DNA of 34,737 bases from an uncultured Bacteroides sp. (GCA_900556845.1 USQO01000012.1:1-34737), one strand, 5' to 3'. Counted from the first letter of the stretch, positions 6,379 through 15,870 are shown. Notes: generated by a model not told the origin, from the letters alone. A program made the numbers and translations.

Positions 6379-9000
6379 GTGGCAAAGGAAAATGATGTAG
6401 TTTTAACCCCGATGATGAAACAGTATTTCGACCTGAAGGCAAAGCATCCGGATGCAATCATGCTGTTTCGTTGTGGAGACTTTTACGAAACTTACTCGGA
6501 AGACGCAGTGGCTGCGGCAGAGATTCTGGGGATTACGCTGACAAAACGTGCTAACGGTCAGGCTAAAACCGTGGAAATGGCGGGATTCCCTTTTCATGCG
6601 CTCGATACTTATCTGCCTAAACTGATCAGGGCAGGACGGCGAGTGGCTATCTGCGACCAGCTGGAAGATCCAAAGACGACAAAGAAACTGGTGAAACGTG
6701 GCATCACGGAGTTGGTTACTCCGGGGGTGGCTATCAGCGACAATGTGTTGTCGTATAAGGAGAATAACTTCCTGGCGGCTGTGCATTTTGGTAAGAATGC
6801 CTGTGGGGTAGCTTTCCTGGATATTTCTACCGGAGAATTTCTTACGGCCGAAGGCCCTTTCGATTATATAGATAAACTGCTGAATAACTTTGCGCCGAAA
6901 GAGGTGTTGTTCGAACGCGGAAAGAAACCCATGTTCGAAGGAAATTTCGGCAGCAAGTTTTTTACGTTCGAGCTGGATGACTGGATTTTTACGGAGGCAT
7001 CGGCTCGCGAAAAGTTGCTGAAGCATTTCGAGACGAAGAACTTGAAGGGCTTTGGTGTGGAGCACCTCAAGAATGGTATTGTGGCATCGGGCGCTATTTT
7101 GCAGTATCTGGACATGACACAGCATTACCAGATAGGGCACATCACTTCCTTGTCGCGTATTGAAGAAGACCGCTATGTACGCATGGATAAGTTTACGGTC
7201 CGCAGCCTGGAGCTTGTGGGCAGTATGAACGATGGGGGGACAAGTCTGCTGGATGTAATTGACCATACCATCAGTCCGATGGGTGCGCGTCTGTTGAAAC
7301 GTTGGCTGCTTTTCCCGCTGAAGGATGTGAAGCCGGTGAACGAGCGCCTCAATGTAGTGGAGTATTTCTTCAGAGAGCCGGATTTCAAGGATTTTATTGC
7401 CGAAAAACTGCATCTGATAGGGGATTTGGAACGTATCGTTTCGAAGGCTGCCGTAGGGCGTATTTCGCCGCGTGAGGTGGTACAGCTCAAGGTGGCGCTG
7501 CAGGCTATTGCACCCATCAAGAATACTTGTATGAATGCCGACAATGAGAGTTTGCGCCGCATTGGCGAGCATCTCAATCTGTGTGAGTCTATCCGCGACC
7601 GTATTGCCCGTGAGGTAAAGAACGACCCGCCGCTGATGGTGAACAAGGGTGGGGTGATAGCGGATGGTGTGAATGCAGAACTGGATGAATTGCGCACCAT
7701 TTCGTATTCCGGAAAGGATTACTTGTTGCAAATACAGCAGCGCGAGAGTGAACTTACCGGTATCCCTAGTCTGAAAATCGCTTATAACAATGTGTTTGGC
7801 TACTATATAGAGGTACGTAACACCCATAAGGATAAGGTGCCTGCCGAGTGGATACGAAAACAGACGCTGGTGAATGCTGAGCGTTATATTACGCAGGAGC
7901 TGAAGGAGTACGAAGAGAAGATTCTGGGAGCTGAGGATAAGATTATGGTGCTGGAAACGCAGTTGTATAATGACTTGGTGATGTCATTGGCCGAATATAT
8001 TCCGGCTATTCAGATAAATGCCAACCAGATTGCGCGGCTCGACTGTCTGTTGTCGTTTGCTACGGCAGCTCGCGAAAACCGCTATATTCGTCCGGTTGTG
8101 TCGGAGGATGAGGTAATCGATATCTGTCAGGGAAGGCATCCGGTTATCGAGAAGCAGTTGCCGCTGGGCGAGCAGTATATTGCCAACAATGTACGGCTGG
8201 ATACGGATGAGCAGCAGATTATTGTCATTACAGGTCCGAATATGGCCGGTAAGTCGGCTTTGCTTCGTCAGACGGCCTTGATTACGCTGATGGCACAGAT
8301 TGGTAGTTTTGTGCCGGCCGAATCGGCACATATCGGGATGGTAGACAAAATTTTTACCCGTGTGGGGGCCAGTGACAACATTTCGGTGGGTGAGTCTACT
8401 TTCATGGTGGAAATGAACGAGGCGGCCAATATCATGAACAACTTGTCACAGCGGAGTCTGGTGCTCTTTGACGAGCTGGGTAGGGGTACATCTACGTACG
8501 ACGGTATCTCTATTGCGTGGGCCATTGTGGAGTATATCCATGAAAACAAAAAGGCGAAAGCCAGAACGCTGTTTGCTACACATTATCACGAGCTGAATGA
8601 GATGGAGCATAGTTTTTGCCGTATCAAGAACTATAATGTTTCGGTGAAGGAGGTAGATAATAAGGTTATTTTCCTGCGTAAACTGGAGCGGGGAGGCAGT
8701 GAGCATTCTTTCGGTATCCATGTGGCGAAGATGGCGGGTATGCCAAAGTCTATTGTAAAAAGGGCAAACGAGATTCTGCATCAGTTGGAAAGCCAGAACA
8801 GGCAGGAGGGAATTTCAAAACCGAAGGTAAGTACAGAAAAGAAAGCGGCGGATGGTATGCAGTTGAGTTTCTTCCAATTGGACGACCCGGTGCTGTGTCA
8901 GATAAGGGATGAAATCCTGAATCTGGATATCAATAACCTTACTCCAGTTGAGGCTTTGAATAAGCTGAATGAGATAAAGAAAATAGTAAAGGGCAGATAA
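6379..9000 (+). CDS. mutS: DNA mismatch repair protein MutS
   Basis: 873-residue MutS1, which recognises base mismatches and small loops and starts methyl-independent repair with MutL. The mismatch-wedging Phe-x-Glu motif is F35-Y36-E37 in FRCGDFYETY. Walker A is GPNMAGKS at 619-626, and Walker B is LFDELGRGTS with D698/E699. The ATPase histidine region is TLFATHYHEL. The length is normal for MutS1. The start is GTG 6379 behind a purine-rich AAAGAAAGGAC. An alternative ATG would remove conserved N-terminal sequence. The gene stands alone between its own -7 box and a strong bidirectional terminator, and faces the panE-like gene tail to tail. Confidence 0.98.
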   Translation: MAKENDVVLTPMMKQYFDLKAKHPDAIMLFRCGDFYETYSEDAVAAAEILGITLTKRANGQAKTVEMAGFPFHALDTYLPKLIRAGRRVAICDQLEDPKTTKKLVKRGITELVTPGVAISDNVLSYKENNFLAAVHFGKNACGVAFLDISTGEFLTAEGPFDYIDKLLNNFAPKEVLFERGKKPMFEGNFGSKFFTFELDDWIFTEASAREKLLKHFETKNLKGFGVEHLKNGIVASGAILQYLDMTQHYQIGHITSLSRIEEDRYVRMDKFTVRSLELVGSMNDGGTSLLDVIDHTISPMGARLLKRWLLFPLKDVKPVNERLNVVEYFFREPDFKDFIAEKLHLIGDLERIVSKAAVGRISPREVVQLKVALQAIAPIKNTCMNADNESLRRIGEHLNLCESIRDRIAREVKNDPPLMVNKGGVIADGVNAELDELRTISYSGKDYLLQIQQRESELTGIPSLKIAYNNVFGYYIEVRNTHKDKVPAEWIRKQTLVNAERYITQELKEYEEKILGAEDKIMVLETQLYNDLVMSLAEYIPAIQINANQIARLDCLLSFATAARENRYIRPVVSEDEVIDICQGRHPVIEKQLPLGEQYIANNVRLDTDEQQIIVITGPNMAGKSALLRQTALITLMAQIGSFVPAESAHIGMVDKIFTRVGASDNISVGESTFMVEMNEAANIMNNLSQRSLVLFDELGRGTSTYDGISIAWAIVEYIHENKKAKARTLFATHYHELNEMEHSFCRIKNYNVSVKEVDNKVIFLRKLERGGSEHSFGIHVAKMAGMPKSIVKRANEILHQLESQNRQEGISKPKVSTEKKAADGMQLSFFQLDDPVLCQIRDEILNLDINNLTPVEALNKLNEIKKIVKGR

Positions 9001-9003
9001 GAG

Positions 9004-9048
9004 AAAACGTTCTTATGAGTCGGGATGGATTCATAAGAACGTTTTTTT
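9004..9048. terminator. Bidirectional terminator, mutS / panE-like
   Basis: AAAACGTTCTTATGA (9004-9018) and TCATAAGAACGTTTT (9031-9045) form a perfect 15-bp stem with a 12-base loop. T7 follows on the plus strand and a shorter T4 lies on the minus side, so it can serve both convergent genes. Confidence 0.92.
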
Positions 9049-9051
9049 CGT

Positions 9052-9972
9052 TTATGCCTGGAGGTCAGCAAACTTGGCAGCTACCTTGCGGTAGGTTGTG
9101 AGGTCGGTTCCCAACTCTTCGCCCAGCTTGATGACATCGAAAAGCATACCTTGTATTTCGGACTGATGGCCTTTGGCCAGGTCTTTCTGCATAGAGGCTG
9201 TACTGTGAGGGTCGAGCTTGTCGATGACTTTCAGATTATAGGCTACAGGGTCTTCGGGGTAGGCTACGCCCAGGCGGTGTCCCATTTCAGCACTTTCGCG
9301 CGAGAGGCCGATGAAGGTGTCGCGTACGGGGCCTTCGTGCTGTACTTCGCCCATAGGGACATCGTGATAGGCTCCTGTACAGGCCATGGCAGAGATAAAT
9401 GCCCACTTGATGAAGGTGTCGCGGTTGATGTCATCGGACACTTCGGCTTTGATACCGCATGATTGCAGCACATCGGCTATTTCGTCAAGAGCCTCTTGTG
9501 GGATGTTCTGTTCGGGACGTGCTCCGAAAATAAGACGGAAGATGCGTCCCATTTGGGTGATTTCTCCTTCGCCGGATACGAATCCTACGATGTAAATGCA
9601 GCCGTCGAGTACTTTGACAGAGGGGACGAGGCGACCAATGCGGGGGCCAGTACCGTATACATTGAGGATGGGGATGACCAGTGTATCAGGATGGGCTGAT
9701 TTTTCGAGTACGTCCTTGATGGAGTCGATAGAGTAGCCTTTAACACAGACAAAAACCACATCGGCTTTGTCGTTGTATTCTTCGGCTGTACAGGCTTTTA
9801 TGGGCAGGTAATGCTCGCCTTTCAGGTCTGACTTCAGGTGAAGTCCATGCTTGCGGATGGCTTCCAGGTGTTTTCCACGGGCAATGCAGGTAACGTCTTT
9901 TCCTGCTAAAGCCAGAAAACCGGCGATGCTGCCTCCAACACCGCCGGTTCCGATAACAAGGTATTTTTTCAT
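9052..9972 (-). CDS. Ketopantoate reductase family protein
   Basis: 306-residue NADPH-dependent reductase of the PanE/ApbA family. PanE reduces 2-dehydropantoate to pantoate for coenzyme A synthesis. The Rossmann GxGxxG is at residues 8-13 (GTGGVGG). The expected active-site Lys is K189 in RDTFIKWAF, with N104 in PILNVYG. The C-terminal substrate-contact segment STASMQKDLAKGHQSEI contains S260 and E272. It starts 16 bp after the ychF stop and is probably co-transcribed with it. Several Bacteroidetes carry more than one PanE-like paralogue, so the true substrate could be another 2-keto acid. I therefore leave the symbol open. Confidence 0.85.
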   Translation of the reverse strand: MKKYLVIGTGGVGGSIAGFLALAGKDVTCIARGKHLEAIRKHGLHLKSDLKGEHYLPIKACTAEEYNDKADVVFVCVKGYSIDSIKDVLEKSAHPDTLVIPILNVYGTGPRIGRLVPSVKVLDGCIYIVGFVSGEGEITQMGRIFRLIFGARPEQNIPQEALDEIADVLQSCGIKAEVSDDINRDTFIKWAFISAMACTGAYHDVPMGEVQHEGPVRDTFIGLSRESAEMGHRLGVAYPEDPVAYNLKVIDKLDPHSTASMQKDLAKGHQSEIQGMLFDVIKLGEELGTDLTTYRKVAAKFADLQA

Positions 9973-9988
9973 GTTTCCTTCTTATTTA

Positions 9989-11092
9989 TTATACGTTGAA
10001 GCGGAAGTGCATGATGTCTCCGTCTTCTACGATATATTCTTTTCCTTCCACATTGAGCTTACCGGCTTCGCGGACAGCTGCTTCGGAACCGTACTTGATA
10101 AAATCGTCGTACTTAATGACTTCGGCACGGATGAATCCTTTTTCAAAATCGGTGTGGATAACTCCGGCACACTGGGGAGCTTTCCAGCCTTTGTGGAATG
10201 TCCAGGCTCTTACTTCCATTTTACCTGCTGTGAAATAGGTCTGGAGGTTAAGCAGTTTGTAGGCTGAACGGATGAGGCGGCTCACACCCGACTCTTCCAG
10301 TCCGACTTCCTGCAGGAACATCTGGCGGTCTTCATAAGTTTCCAATTCAGCAATATCAGCTTCAGTCTTGGCTGCTACAATCAGAATTTCTGCACCTTCT
10401 TCTTTTACGGCTTCGCGTACCATGTCTACGTATTTGTTACCGTTTACGGCGCTGGCTTCGTCAACATTACATACGTACATCACTGGTTTTGAAGTCAGCA
10501 GGAACAGTTCGTGGGCAATTTTCTGCTCGTCTTTAGTCTCAAACTGTACGGTACGTGCTGATTTACCTTGCAAGAGAGCTTCCTGATAGCGTACCAGTAC
10601 ATCGTATGTCTGTTTGGCTACTTTATCGCCTCCGGTCTGTGCTTGTTTCTGGACTTTCTGGATGCGGCTTTCTATGGTTTCGAGGTCTTTCAGCTGGAGC
10701 TCAGTATCGATGATTTCCTTATCGCGTACAGGGTTTACACTGCCGTCTACGTGTGTTACATTCTCATCGTCAAAACAACGGAGGACGTGCAGAATCGCAT
10801 CAGTTTCACGGATGTTGGCAAGGAATTTGTTACCCAGTCCTTCGCCTTTGCTGGCTCCTTTTACCAGACCAGCAATATCAACGATTTCTACGGTAGTAGG
10901 AACAATACAGTCGGGATCTACCAGTTCAGCCAGTTTGTTGAGGCGGTCATCGGGTACTGTAATTACACCGACGTTAGGCTCGATGGTACAGAACGGGAAG
11001 TTGGCTGCCTGGGCCTTTGCATTTGATAAACAGTTAAAAAGAGTCGATTTACCTACGTTGGGTAAGCCGACAATTCCACATTGTAAAGCCAT
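9989..11092 (-). CDS. ychF: Redox-regulated ATPase YchF
   Basis: 367-residue Obg/TRAFAC P-loop protein. YchF binds ribosomes and hydrolyses ATP rather than GTP, and is tied to stress and redox responses. The P-loop is GLPNVGKST at residues 9-17, switch II is DIAGLVKGAS, and the guanine-specificity NKxD motif is replaced by NVDE (VCNVDE), the hallmark of ATP preference. The C-terminal TGS domain is visible in LQTYFTAGKMEVRAWTF through IHTDFEKGFIRAEV. The start is set at ATG 11092 (MALQCGIVGLPN), because the 25 residues upstream are non-homologous and cover the promoter. Confidence 0.96.
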   Translation of the reverse strand: MALQCGIVGLPNVGKSTLFNCLSNAKAQAANFPFCTIEPNVGVITVPDDRLNKLAELVDPDCIVPTTVEIVDIAGLVKGASKGEGLGNKFLANIRETDAILHVLRCFDDENVTHVDGSVNPVRDKEIIDTELQLKDLETIESRIQKVQKQAQTGGDKVAKQTYDVLVRYQEALLQGKSARTVQFETKDEQKIAHELFLLTSKPVMYVCNVDEASAVNGNKYVDMVREAVKEEGAEILIVAAKTEADIAELETYEDRQMFLQEVGLEESGVSRLIRSAYKLLNLQTYFTAGKMEVRAWTFHKGWKAPQCAGVIHTDFEKGFIRAEVIKYDDFIKYGSEAAVREAGKLNVEGKEYIVEDGDIMHFRFNV

Positions 11093-11132
11093 AAATAGAT
11101 GTATGTTTTGATTTAAATATCTGATTTTGCGA

Positions 11133-11163
11133 CAAAGATACTGCTTTCTTAAACAATAGCCAA
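11133..11163 (-). promoter_or_regulatory. Promoter of ychF
   Basis: On the minus strand, TATCTTTG (11140-11133) fits the -7 consensus, and TTGG lies 19 bp upstream (11163-11160), a 3 of 4 match to the TTTG -33 element. The leader to ATG 11092 is about 35 bases. Confidence 0.65.
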
Positions 11164-11290
11164 GCATTTACTTCGTTACTCTGATACTTCGTTTCAGAAT
11201 AGTATGCTAAATAAAAGGTTTAGTTATGATTTGTAACTTACTTGGGCTTATTTTAAATTTGTTTGTAATATGAGGGTAGGGAGGGGAGAT

Positions 11291-11323
11291 AAAAAAAGAG
11301 GCATCTCCTCACGAGGTGCCTCT
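11291..11323 (-). terminator. Terminator of DUF3836-like gene
   Basis: AGAGGCATCTC (11297-11307) and GAGGTGCCTCT (11313-11323) pair with one wobble around a 5-base loop. On the minus strand the stem runs into T7 (11297-11291). It lies about 40 bp after the DUF3836-like stop. Confidence 0.88.
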
Positions 11324-11363
11324 TCCGATAAGAGAATTTATGAATGATGAATATTTTGTTAAG

Positions 11364-11750
11364 TTATTTGTCCATTGTAACTGTCATTTCTGGTACCAGA
11401 ATAAATTCTTTTTTCTTGCTATTCCATTTATAATATTCGGTGATAACACTCTTATTATTATAGGTATAGCGAATGCACATGTGATTTTCCCATGTATTTT
11501 TATTGCTGTTCCATTTCTGTGACAGGTTTTCTGTCATCTGCTGGTTGGCATCATACTTGTAATTATATTTCATATAGTTAGTAAGCATGTTGTCTTCCAT
11601 TTTATAGACCGTTTCCGAAACTTTTACACCGTTTACTTCTTCTGCATTATAAATTAAATTGTTATTGTTTGTAACTGCAGAAACTGTAAGCTGAGTCATG
11701 AACAAGAGGGTTACAACAAACAAACTTTTTACTAATTTCATTGTTTTCAT
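11364..11750 (-). CDS. Secreted DUF3836-like protein
   Basis: 128 residues (or 125 from the second Met, MKLVKSLF). A clear signal peptide (KLVKSLFVVTLLFMTQLTVSA) suggests export. The mature part repeats a tyrosine/asparagine-rich beta pattern (YNYKYDANQQMTE, WNSNKNTWENH, YTYNN, EYYKWNSKKKEF), like the DUF3836 family that I know from Bacteroides. Its function is unknown. It has its own promoter and terminator, so it is a single-gene unit between polA and ychF. Two nested inverted repeats surround its promoter, hinting at control by a DNA-binding protein or RNA structure. The family assignment is from memory of the pattern and is only moderately certain. Confidence 0.7.
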   Translation of the reverse strand: MKTMKLVKSLFVVTLLFMTQLTVSAVTNNNNLIYNAEEVNGVKVSETVYKMEDNMLTNYMKYNYKYDANQQMTENLSQKWNSNKNTWENHMCIRYTYNNKSVITEYYKWNSKKKEFILVPEMTVTMDK

Positions 11751-11764
11751 ATCTGTATTACTTT

Positions 11765-11819
11765 AAAGGTTTTACTGACGTTTTGTTTTTAAATCCGTTG
11801 CAAATATAGTAAAACCTTT
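11765..11819. repeat. Perfect 12-bp inverted repeat around a promoter
   Basis: AAAGGTTTTACT (11765-11776) and AGTAAAACCTTT (11808-11819) are exact inverted copies with 31 bp between them. The -7 box of the DUF3836-like gene sits just inside the right arm, and the left arm falls in the predicted leader. Confidence 0.7.
11801..11808 (-). promoter_or_regulatory. -7 box of DUF3836-like gene
   Basis: TATATTTG on the minus strand, 50 bp before the start. A weak TTAG (-33) lies 19 bp upstream, inside the arm of another inverted repeat. Confidence 0.6.
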
Positions 11820-11826
11820 GATTGTC

Positions 11827-11862
11827 GCTAATATTTATGCGAGAAAAATTTAAAATATTAGC
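11827..11862. repeat. 10-bp inverted repeat after polA
   Basis: GCTAATATTT (11827-11836) and AAATATTAGC (11853-11862) are perfectly inverted. The site is just past the polA stop but lacks a T-tract on the minus strand. It overlaps the -33 region of the next gene, so it may be regulatory rather than a terminator. Confidence 0.5.
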
Positions 11863-11892
11863 AATATGTTACCTTTTAAAGATATGTTAACA

Positions 11893-14664
11893 TTAGTGCG
11901 CTTCCAGCCAGTTTTTACCCCAACCGCAGTCTGCCTGCAAAGGCACTTTCATTTTATAAGCATTTTCCATTTCTTCAATGATAATTTGCTGTACTTTCTC
12001 TTTTTCGGATGGCACTACGCTGAAATTGAGTTCGTCATGTACTTGTAATATCATCTTAGACTGTATCTGCTCTTTTTTAAAGCGTTCGTATATGTGTATC
12101 ATAGCTACTTTGATAATATCGGCAGCGCTTCCTTGTATAGGGGCATTGATGGCATTTCGTTCGGCATATCCTCTCACTACGGCATTTCTTGAGTTGATGT
12201 CGGGCAAGAAGCGTTTGCGCTTGAATATGGTTTCGATGTAACCGTTCTGACGGGCCAACTCAATACTTTGATCCATATAGGCTTTAACATGCGGATAGTT
12301 TTCAAAGTATCCGTCGATGAGTTCTTTAGCTTCTTTGCGGTCTACTCCAAGGCGTTCGGCCAAACCGAATACGGAGATGCCATATATAATACCAAAGTTG
12401 GCTGTCTTAGCCTTGCTACGTTGCTCACGGGTTACTTCTTCCAGTTTTTCCTTATAAATCTTGGCTGCTGTGGCAGCATGGATGTCTTGTCCTTCTTGGA
12501 AAGCAGCTATCATGTGAGGGTCACCGCTCAAGTGGGCCATAATGCGCAGTTCAATCTGTGAATAGTCGGCCGAGAAGAACTCACAACCTTCTTCGGGTAT
12601 GAAAGCCTTGCGGATTTCTTTACCGTCTTCGCTACGGACAGGAATGTTCTGCAGATTGGGGTTGCTGGAACTGAGTCGGCCTGTGGCAGTGACAGTCTGG
12701 TTGAAGGAGGTATGTATTTTTCCTGTATCTGGATGAATAAGCTGGGGTAGGGCATCGATGTAGGTGCTGAGCAGCTTCTTCAGTCCTCTGTGGTCGAGTA
12801 TCTTCTCGACGATGGCATGCTTGTGGCGAAGACTTTCAAGCACTTCTTCCGAAGTTACGTATTGGCCTGTTTTGGTTTTCTTGGCTTTTTCGGTAATCTT
12901 CAGTTTGTCGAAAAGGATTTCGCCAACTTGTTTGGGTGAAGCGATATTGAACGGGTTGCCGGCCAGTTCATATATTTCTTCCTCCAGTTGCTGCATGCGT
13001 TGAGTATAGTGAAGAGACGTTTGCTTCAGTGCTTCGGTATCAATACGTACGCCGTTACGTTCCATATAAGCCAATACCGGCATAAGTGGCATTTCTATCT
13101 GGCTGAACAGTTCGTACTGATTATTAGTTTTCAATTCTTTTTCAAGAATAGCCTGTAGCTTAAAAGTTACGTCTGCATCTTCGCAAGCATACTTATGGAC
13201 TTGCTCAGAAGACAGGTCGCGCATATTTTTCTGTTTTTTTCCTTTTGGGCCTATCAGCTCTTCGATATGGATTGTCTCATAATGCAGATAGATTTCGGCC
13301 AGATAGTCCATGTTGTGTCGCAACTCGGGCTGGAGTACATAATGGGCTATCATGGTATCAAAAAGTTCTCCTTTTATTTCGGCTCCATAGTTACCAAGTA
13401 CCAACATGTCGTATTTCATGTTTTGTCCTATCTTTCTGCTGTGCTCATTTTCAAGGGCAGGCTTTAGCTGGTCTACAATTTTTTGAGCTTCTTCCCGTTT
13501 TGCAGGTACGGGAACGTAAAAAGCTTCGTTTTCGGCATAACAGAAGCTCATTCCGACCAGTTCGGCACTGATAGGGTCGATATTTGTTGTCTCTGTATCT
13601 AGACAGAAAGAATCAATTGTCAATAATTTTTGAAAAAGTTCTAGCCTTTTCTCTTCTGTATCAATGAGATAGTATTTGTAATCAAGGTTTTCTAAGCGTG
13701 TGAGATTTGAATATTTGGGCACTTCTGTATTCTCGTCCGCAAATAAATCAAAGAGATTGCCTTGAGGTGATGGACTAATAGCTTGTACAGGCTTCTCGTT
13801 TTTAGTGAGTCGTTCGAGCAGGGTACGGAACTCCATTTCTTCGAAAATCTTGCGCAAGGCTTCCATGTCTGGCTCTTCTTTTTTCAATGCATCCATATCT
13901 AACGATACGGGGACATCTGTCTTGATAGTAGCCAAGAACTTGGAGAATAAAATTTGTTCACGATTAGTTTCTACTTTTGTTTTCAATGCTCCTTTAAGCT
14001 GGTTGGTGTTGTCGAGCAACTGTTCGATACTGCCGAATTGCTGAATGAGCTTTTGGGCTGTTTTTTCGCCTACGCCCGGACAACCAGGAATGTTGTCCGA
14101 AGCATCGCCCATCAGTCCGAGCATGTCGATGACTTGCATAGGGGAGGTAATATCGTATTTTGCTTTGACTTCTTCTACTCCCAGCACTTCGAATTCTTTG
14201 TCACCATATTTGGGTCTGTACATAAAGACATTCTCTGATACCAGTTGACCATAATCTTTATCGGGAGTCATCATATAAGTAGTTATGCCTTTCTTTCCGG
14301 CTTCGGTAGCCAATGTACCGATTACATCATCGGCTTCGTATCCACTGACTTCGAGAATAGGAATTCGGTAGGCACGGATAATATCCTTTATGATTGGAAC
14401 AGACAAGCGGATTGCTTCCGGGGTCTCTTCCCGTTGCGCTTTATAGGCTTCGTAGGCTTCATGGCGGAAAGTAGGTCCGGCAGGATCGAATGCAATTCCG
14501 ATATGGGTAGGTTGCTCTTTTCGTAATACCTCTTCCAGCGTATTTACAAATCCGAGTACAGCCGAGGTGTTGAAACCTTTTGAGTTGATGCGCGGGTTCT
14601 TGATGAAAGCATAATAAGCACGGTAAATCAGTGCATAGGCATCTAAAAGAAATAGTTTGTCCAT
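11893..14664 (-). CDS. polA: DNA polymerase I
   Basis: 923-residue three-domain polymerase for Okazaki-fragment processing and repair synthesis. The N-terminal 5'-3' nuclease (about 1-290) carries LLDAYALIYRAYYAF, EADDVIGTLAT and GLMGDASDNIPG. The 3'-5' proofreading domain is intact in its first motif, D356-T357-E358 (FCLDTETT), unlike the inactive version in Taq. The polymerase domain has motif A SADYSQIELRIMAHLSGD, motif B RSKAKTANFGIIYG and motif C LQVHDEL. It is full length. It is divergent from the polyprenyl synthase gene, with 92 bp between their starts. I do not see a clean TAnnTTTG box for it. Confidence 0.98.
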   Translation of the reverse strand: MDKLFLLDAYALIYRAYYAFIKNPRINSKGFNTSAVLGFVNTLEEVLRKEQPTHIGIAFDPAGPTFRHEAYEAYKAQREETPEAIRLSVPIIKDIIRAYRIPILEVSGYEADDVIGTLATEAGKKGITTYMMTPDKDYGQLVSENVFMYRPKYGDKEFEVLGVEEVKAKYDITSPMQVIDMLGLMGDASDNIPGCPGVGEKTAQKLIQQFGSIEQLLDNTNQLKGALKTKVETNREQILFSKFLATIKTDVPVSLDMDALKKEEPDMEALRKIFEEMEFRTLLERLTKNEKPVQAISPSPQGNLFDLFADENTEVPKYSNLTRLENLDYKYYLIDTEEKRLELFQKLLTIDSFCLDTETTNIDPISAELVGMSFCYAENEAFYVPVPAKREEAQKIVDQLKPALENEHSRKIGQNMKYDMLVLGNYGAEIKGELFDTMIAHYVLQPELRHNMDYLAEIYLHYETIHIEELIGPKGKKQKNMRDLSSEQVHKYACEDADVTFKLQAILEKELKTNNQYELFSQIEMPLMPVLAYMERNGVRIDTEALKQTSLHYTQRMQQLEEEIYELAGNPFNIASPKQVGEILFDKLKITEKAKKTKTGQYVTSEEVLESLRHKHAIVEKILDHRGLKKLLSTYIDALPQLIHPDTGKIHTSFNQTVTATGRLSSSNPNLQNIPVRSEDGKEIRKAFIPEEGCEFFSADYSQIELRIMAHLSGDPHMIAAFQEGQDIHAATAAKIYKEKLEEVTREQRSKAKTANFGIIYGISVFGLAERLGVDRKEAKELIDGYFENYPHVKAYMDQSIELARQNGYIETIFKRKRFLPDINSRNAVVRGYAERNAINAPIQGSAADIIKVAMIHIYERFKKEQIQSKMILQVHDELNFSVVPSEKEKVQQIIIEEMENAYKMKVPLQADCGWGKNWLEAH

Positions 14665-14730
14665 TCGTGTAAAAATATTAAGTTTTTCATGTAAATGTAC
14701 AAAAAAATACGCTATTAGCTGTTTTATTAT

Positions 14731-14738
14731 TACTTTTG
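14731..14738 (+). promoter_or_regulatory. -7 box of polyprenyl synthase gene
   Basis: TACTTTTG fits TAnnTTTG and ends 18 bp before the ATG, in the polA-divergent gap. The -33 element is not obvious. Confidence 0.55.
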
Positions 14739-14756
14739 TATTCCAAATTAACCAAT

Positions 14757-15731
14757 ATGGAGAAGATACAGTTAATTAAACGACCGATAGAACAGGAGCT
14801 GGAAGCTTTCGGTAAGCTTTTCCAGTCTACATTGTGCCATGCTCATCCTTTGCTGAATGAAGTACTGGCTTATATCCGGCAACGCAATGGTAAGATGATG
14901 CGCCCAATATTGGCAATGCTGATTGCAAAATTGTATGGAGGGGTGAATGATACAACATTGCATGCCGCTCTTTCATTGGAATTGTTGCACACTGCAAGTC
15001 TGGTACACGATGATGTAGTAGATGAAAGCGACAAAAGAAGGGGACAGCTGTCGGTTAATGCTATTTATAATAATAAGGTATCTGTATTGGTTGGGGATTA
15101 TATGCTGGCAACCAGCCTGAAGCATTCAGCGCTTACAGGGCATCTGGATATTGTGGAGCAGATTGCAACACTGGGACAGGATTTGTCGGAGGGTGAGATA
15201 ATCCAGCTAGCAAATACTTCGAATAAAGACTTTTCAGAAGAAGTTTATTTTGATGTCATTCGCAAGAAGACAGCTGCCTTGTTCAGGGTTTGTGCCTGTG
15301 TGGGAGCTATATCTGCCGGTATGGATAAGGACGTGATAAATAAGGCTGCCTTGTTTGGAGAGATGATTGGTATTGCCTTCCAGATAAAAGACGATATTTT
15401 CGACTATTTTGAGTCGGAAGAATTAGGTAAACCTACAGGCAATGATATGGCCGAAGGAAAACTTACTTTGCCAGCCTTGTATGTGTTGAACAAACAGAAG
15501 GACGAAGATTTGTCTGCTTTGGCTTTGAAAATTCGCTCTCTAGATGCAGATAGAGATGAAATCTCCGGTTTCATCGCACGGGTAAAAGAGGAGGGGGGAA
15601 TTGCTTATGCCGAACAGGTGATGCGGAATTACCGGGATAAAGCGCTTTCTCTGCTGCCGGAAAATGCAAATCCGGAAATACGCCAAGCACTAGAAGCTTA
15701 TATTGATTATGTAATAGACCGAACGAAATAA
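14757..15731 (+). CDS. Trans-polyprenyl diphosphate synthase
   Basis: 324-residue all-trans isoprenyl chain elongase, which condenses isopentenyl diphosphate onto an allylic primer. In Bacteroidales it most likely makes the menaquinone side chain. The first Asp-rich motif is D85-D86-V-V-D89 (LVHDDVVDES) and the second is D212-D213-I-F-D216 (QIKDDIFDYF), with GKMMRP and KTAALF as further family blocks. The residues before the first motif are not bulky, which fits a medium- to long-chain product. The start is ATG 14757 (MEKIQLIK). An upstream TTG frame would run over the -7 box. Menaquinone is the expected electron donor for the fumarate reductase at 30360-33871. Confidence 0.92.
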   Translation: MEKIQLIKRPIEQELEAFGKLFQSTLCHAHPLLNEVLAYIRQRNGKMMRPILAMLIAKLYGGVNDTTLHAALSLELLHTASLVHDDVVDESDKRRGQLSVNAIYNNKVSVLVGDYMLATSLKHSALTGHLDIVEQIATLGQDLSEGEIIQLANTSNKDFSEEVYFDVIRKKTAALFRVCACVGAISAGMDKDVINKAALFGEMIGIAFQIKDDIFDYFESEELGKPTGNDMAEGKLTLPALYVLNKQKDEDLSALALKIRSLDADRDEISGFIARVKEEGGIAYAEQVMRNYRDKALSLLPENANPEIRQALEAYIDYVIDRTK

Positions 15732-15752
15732 GTTTACTCAAGGAAATGTTGT

Positions 15753-15795
15753 TCCTGCAGCAAGTAAAGAAGATTTGCTTGTTGCAGGATTTTTT
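15753..15795 (+). terminator. Terminator of polyprenyl synthase gene
   Basis: TCCTGCAGCAAGTAAA (15753-15768) pairs with TTTGCTTGTTGCAGGA (15774-15789) around GAAGA, a 16-bp stem with two G-U pairs, followed by six T. Confidence 0.92.
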
Positions 15796-15870
15796 GTGCT
15801 GACATCTTTGATTTTGAAAAACAGAGTGAGGAAAACTGTGTGAATATCCGTTGGATTCATATAAAAGACA

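Noticed and set aside
6403..7827. 474-codon frame antisense to mutS
   Set aside because: Long antisense frames are common opposite conserved, biased genes. The mutS frame carries all motifs.
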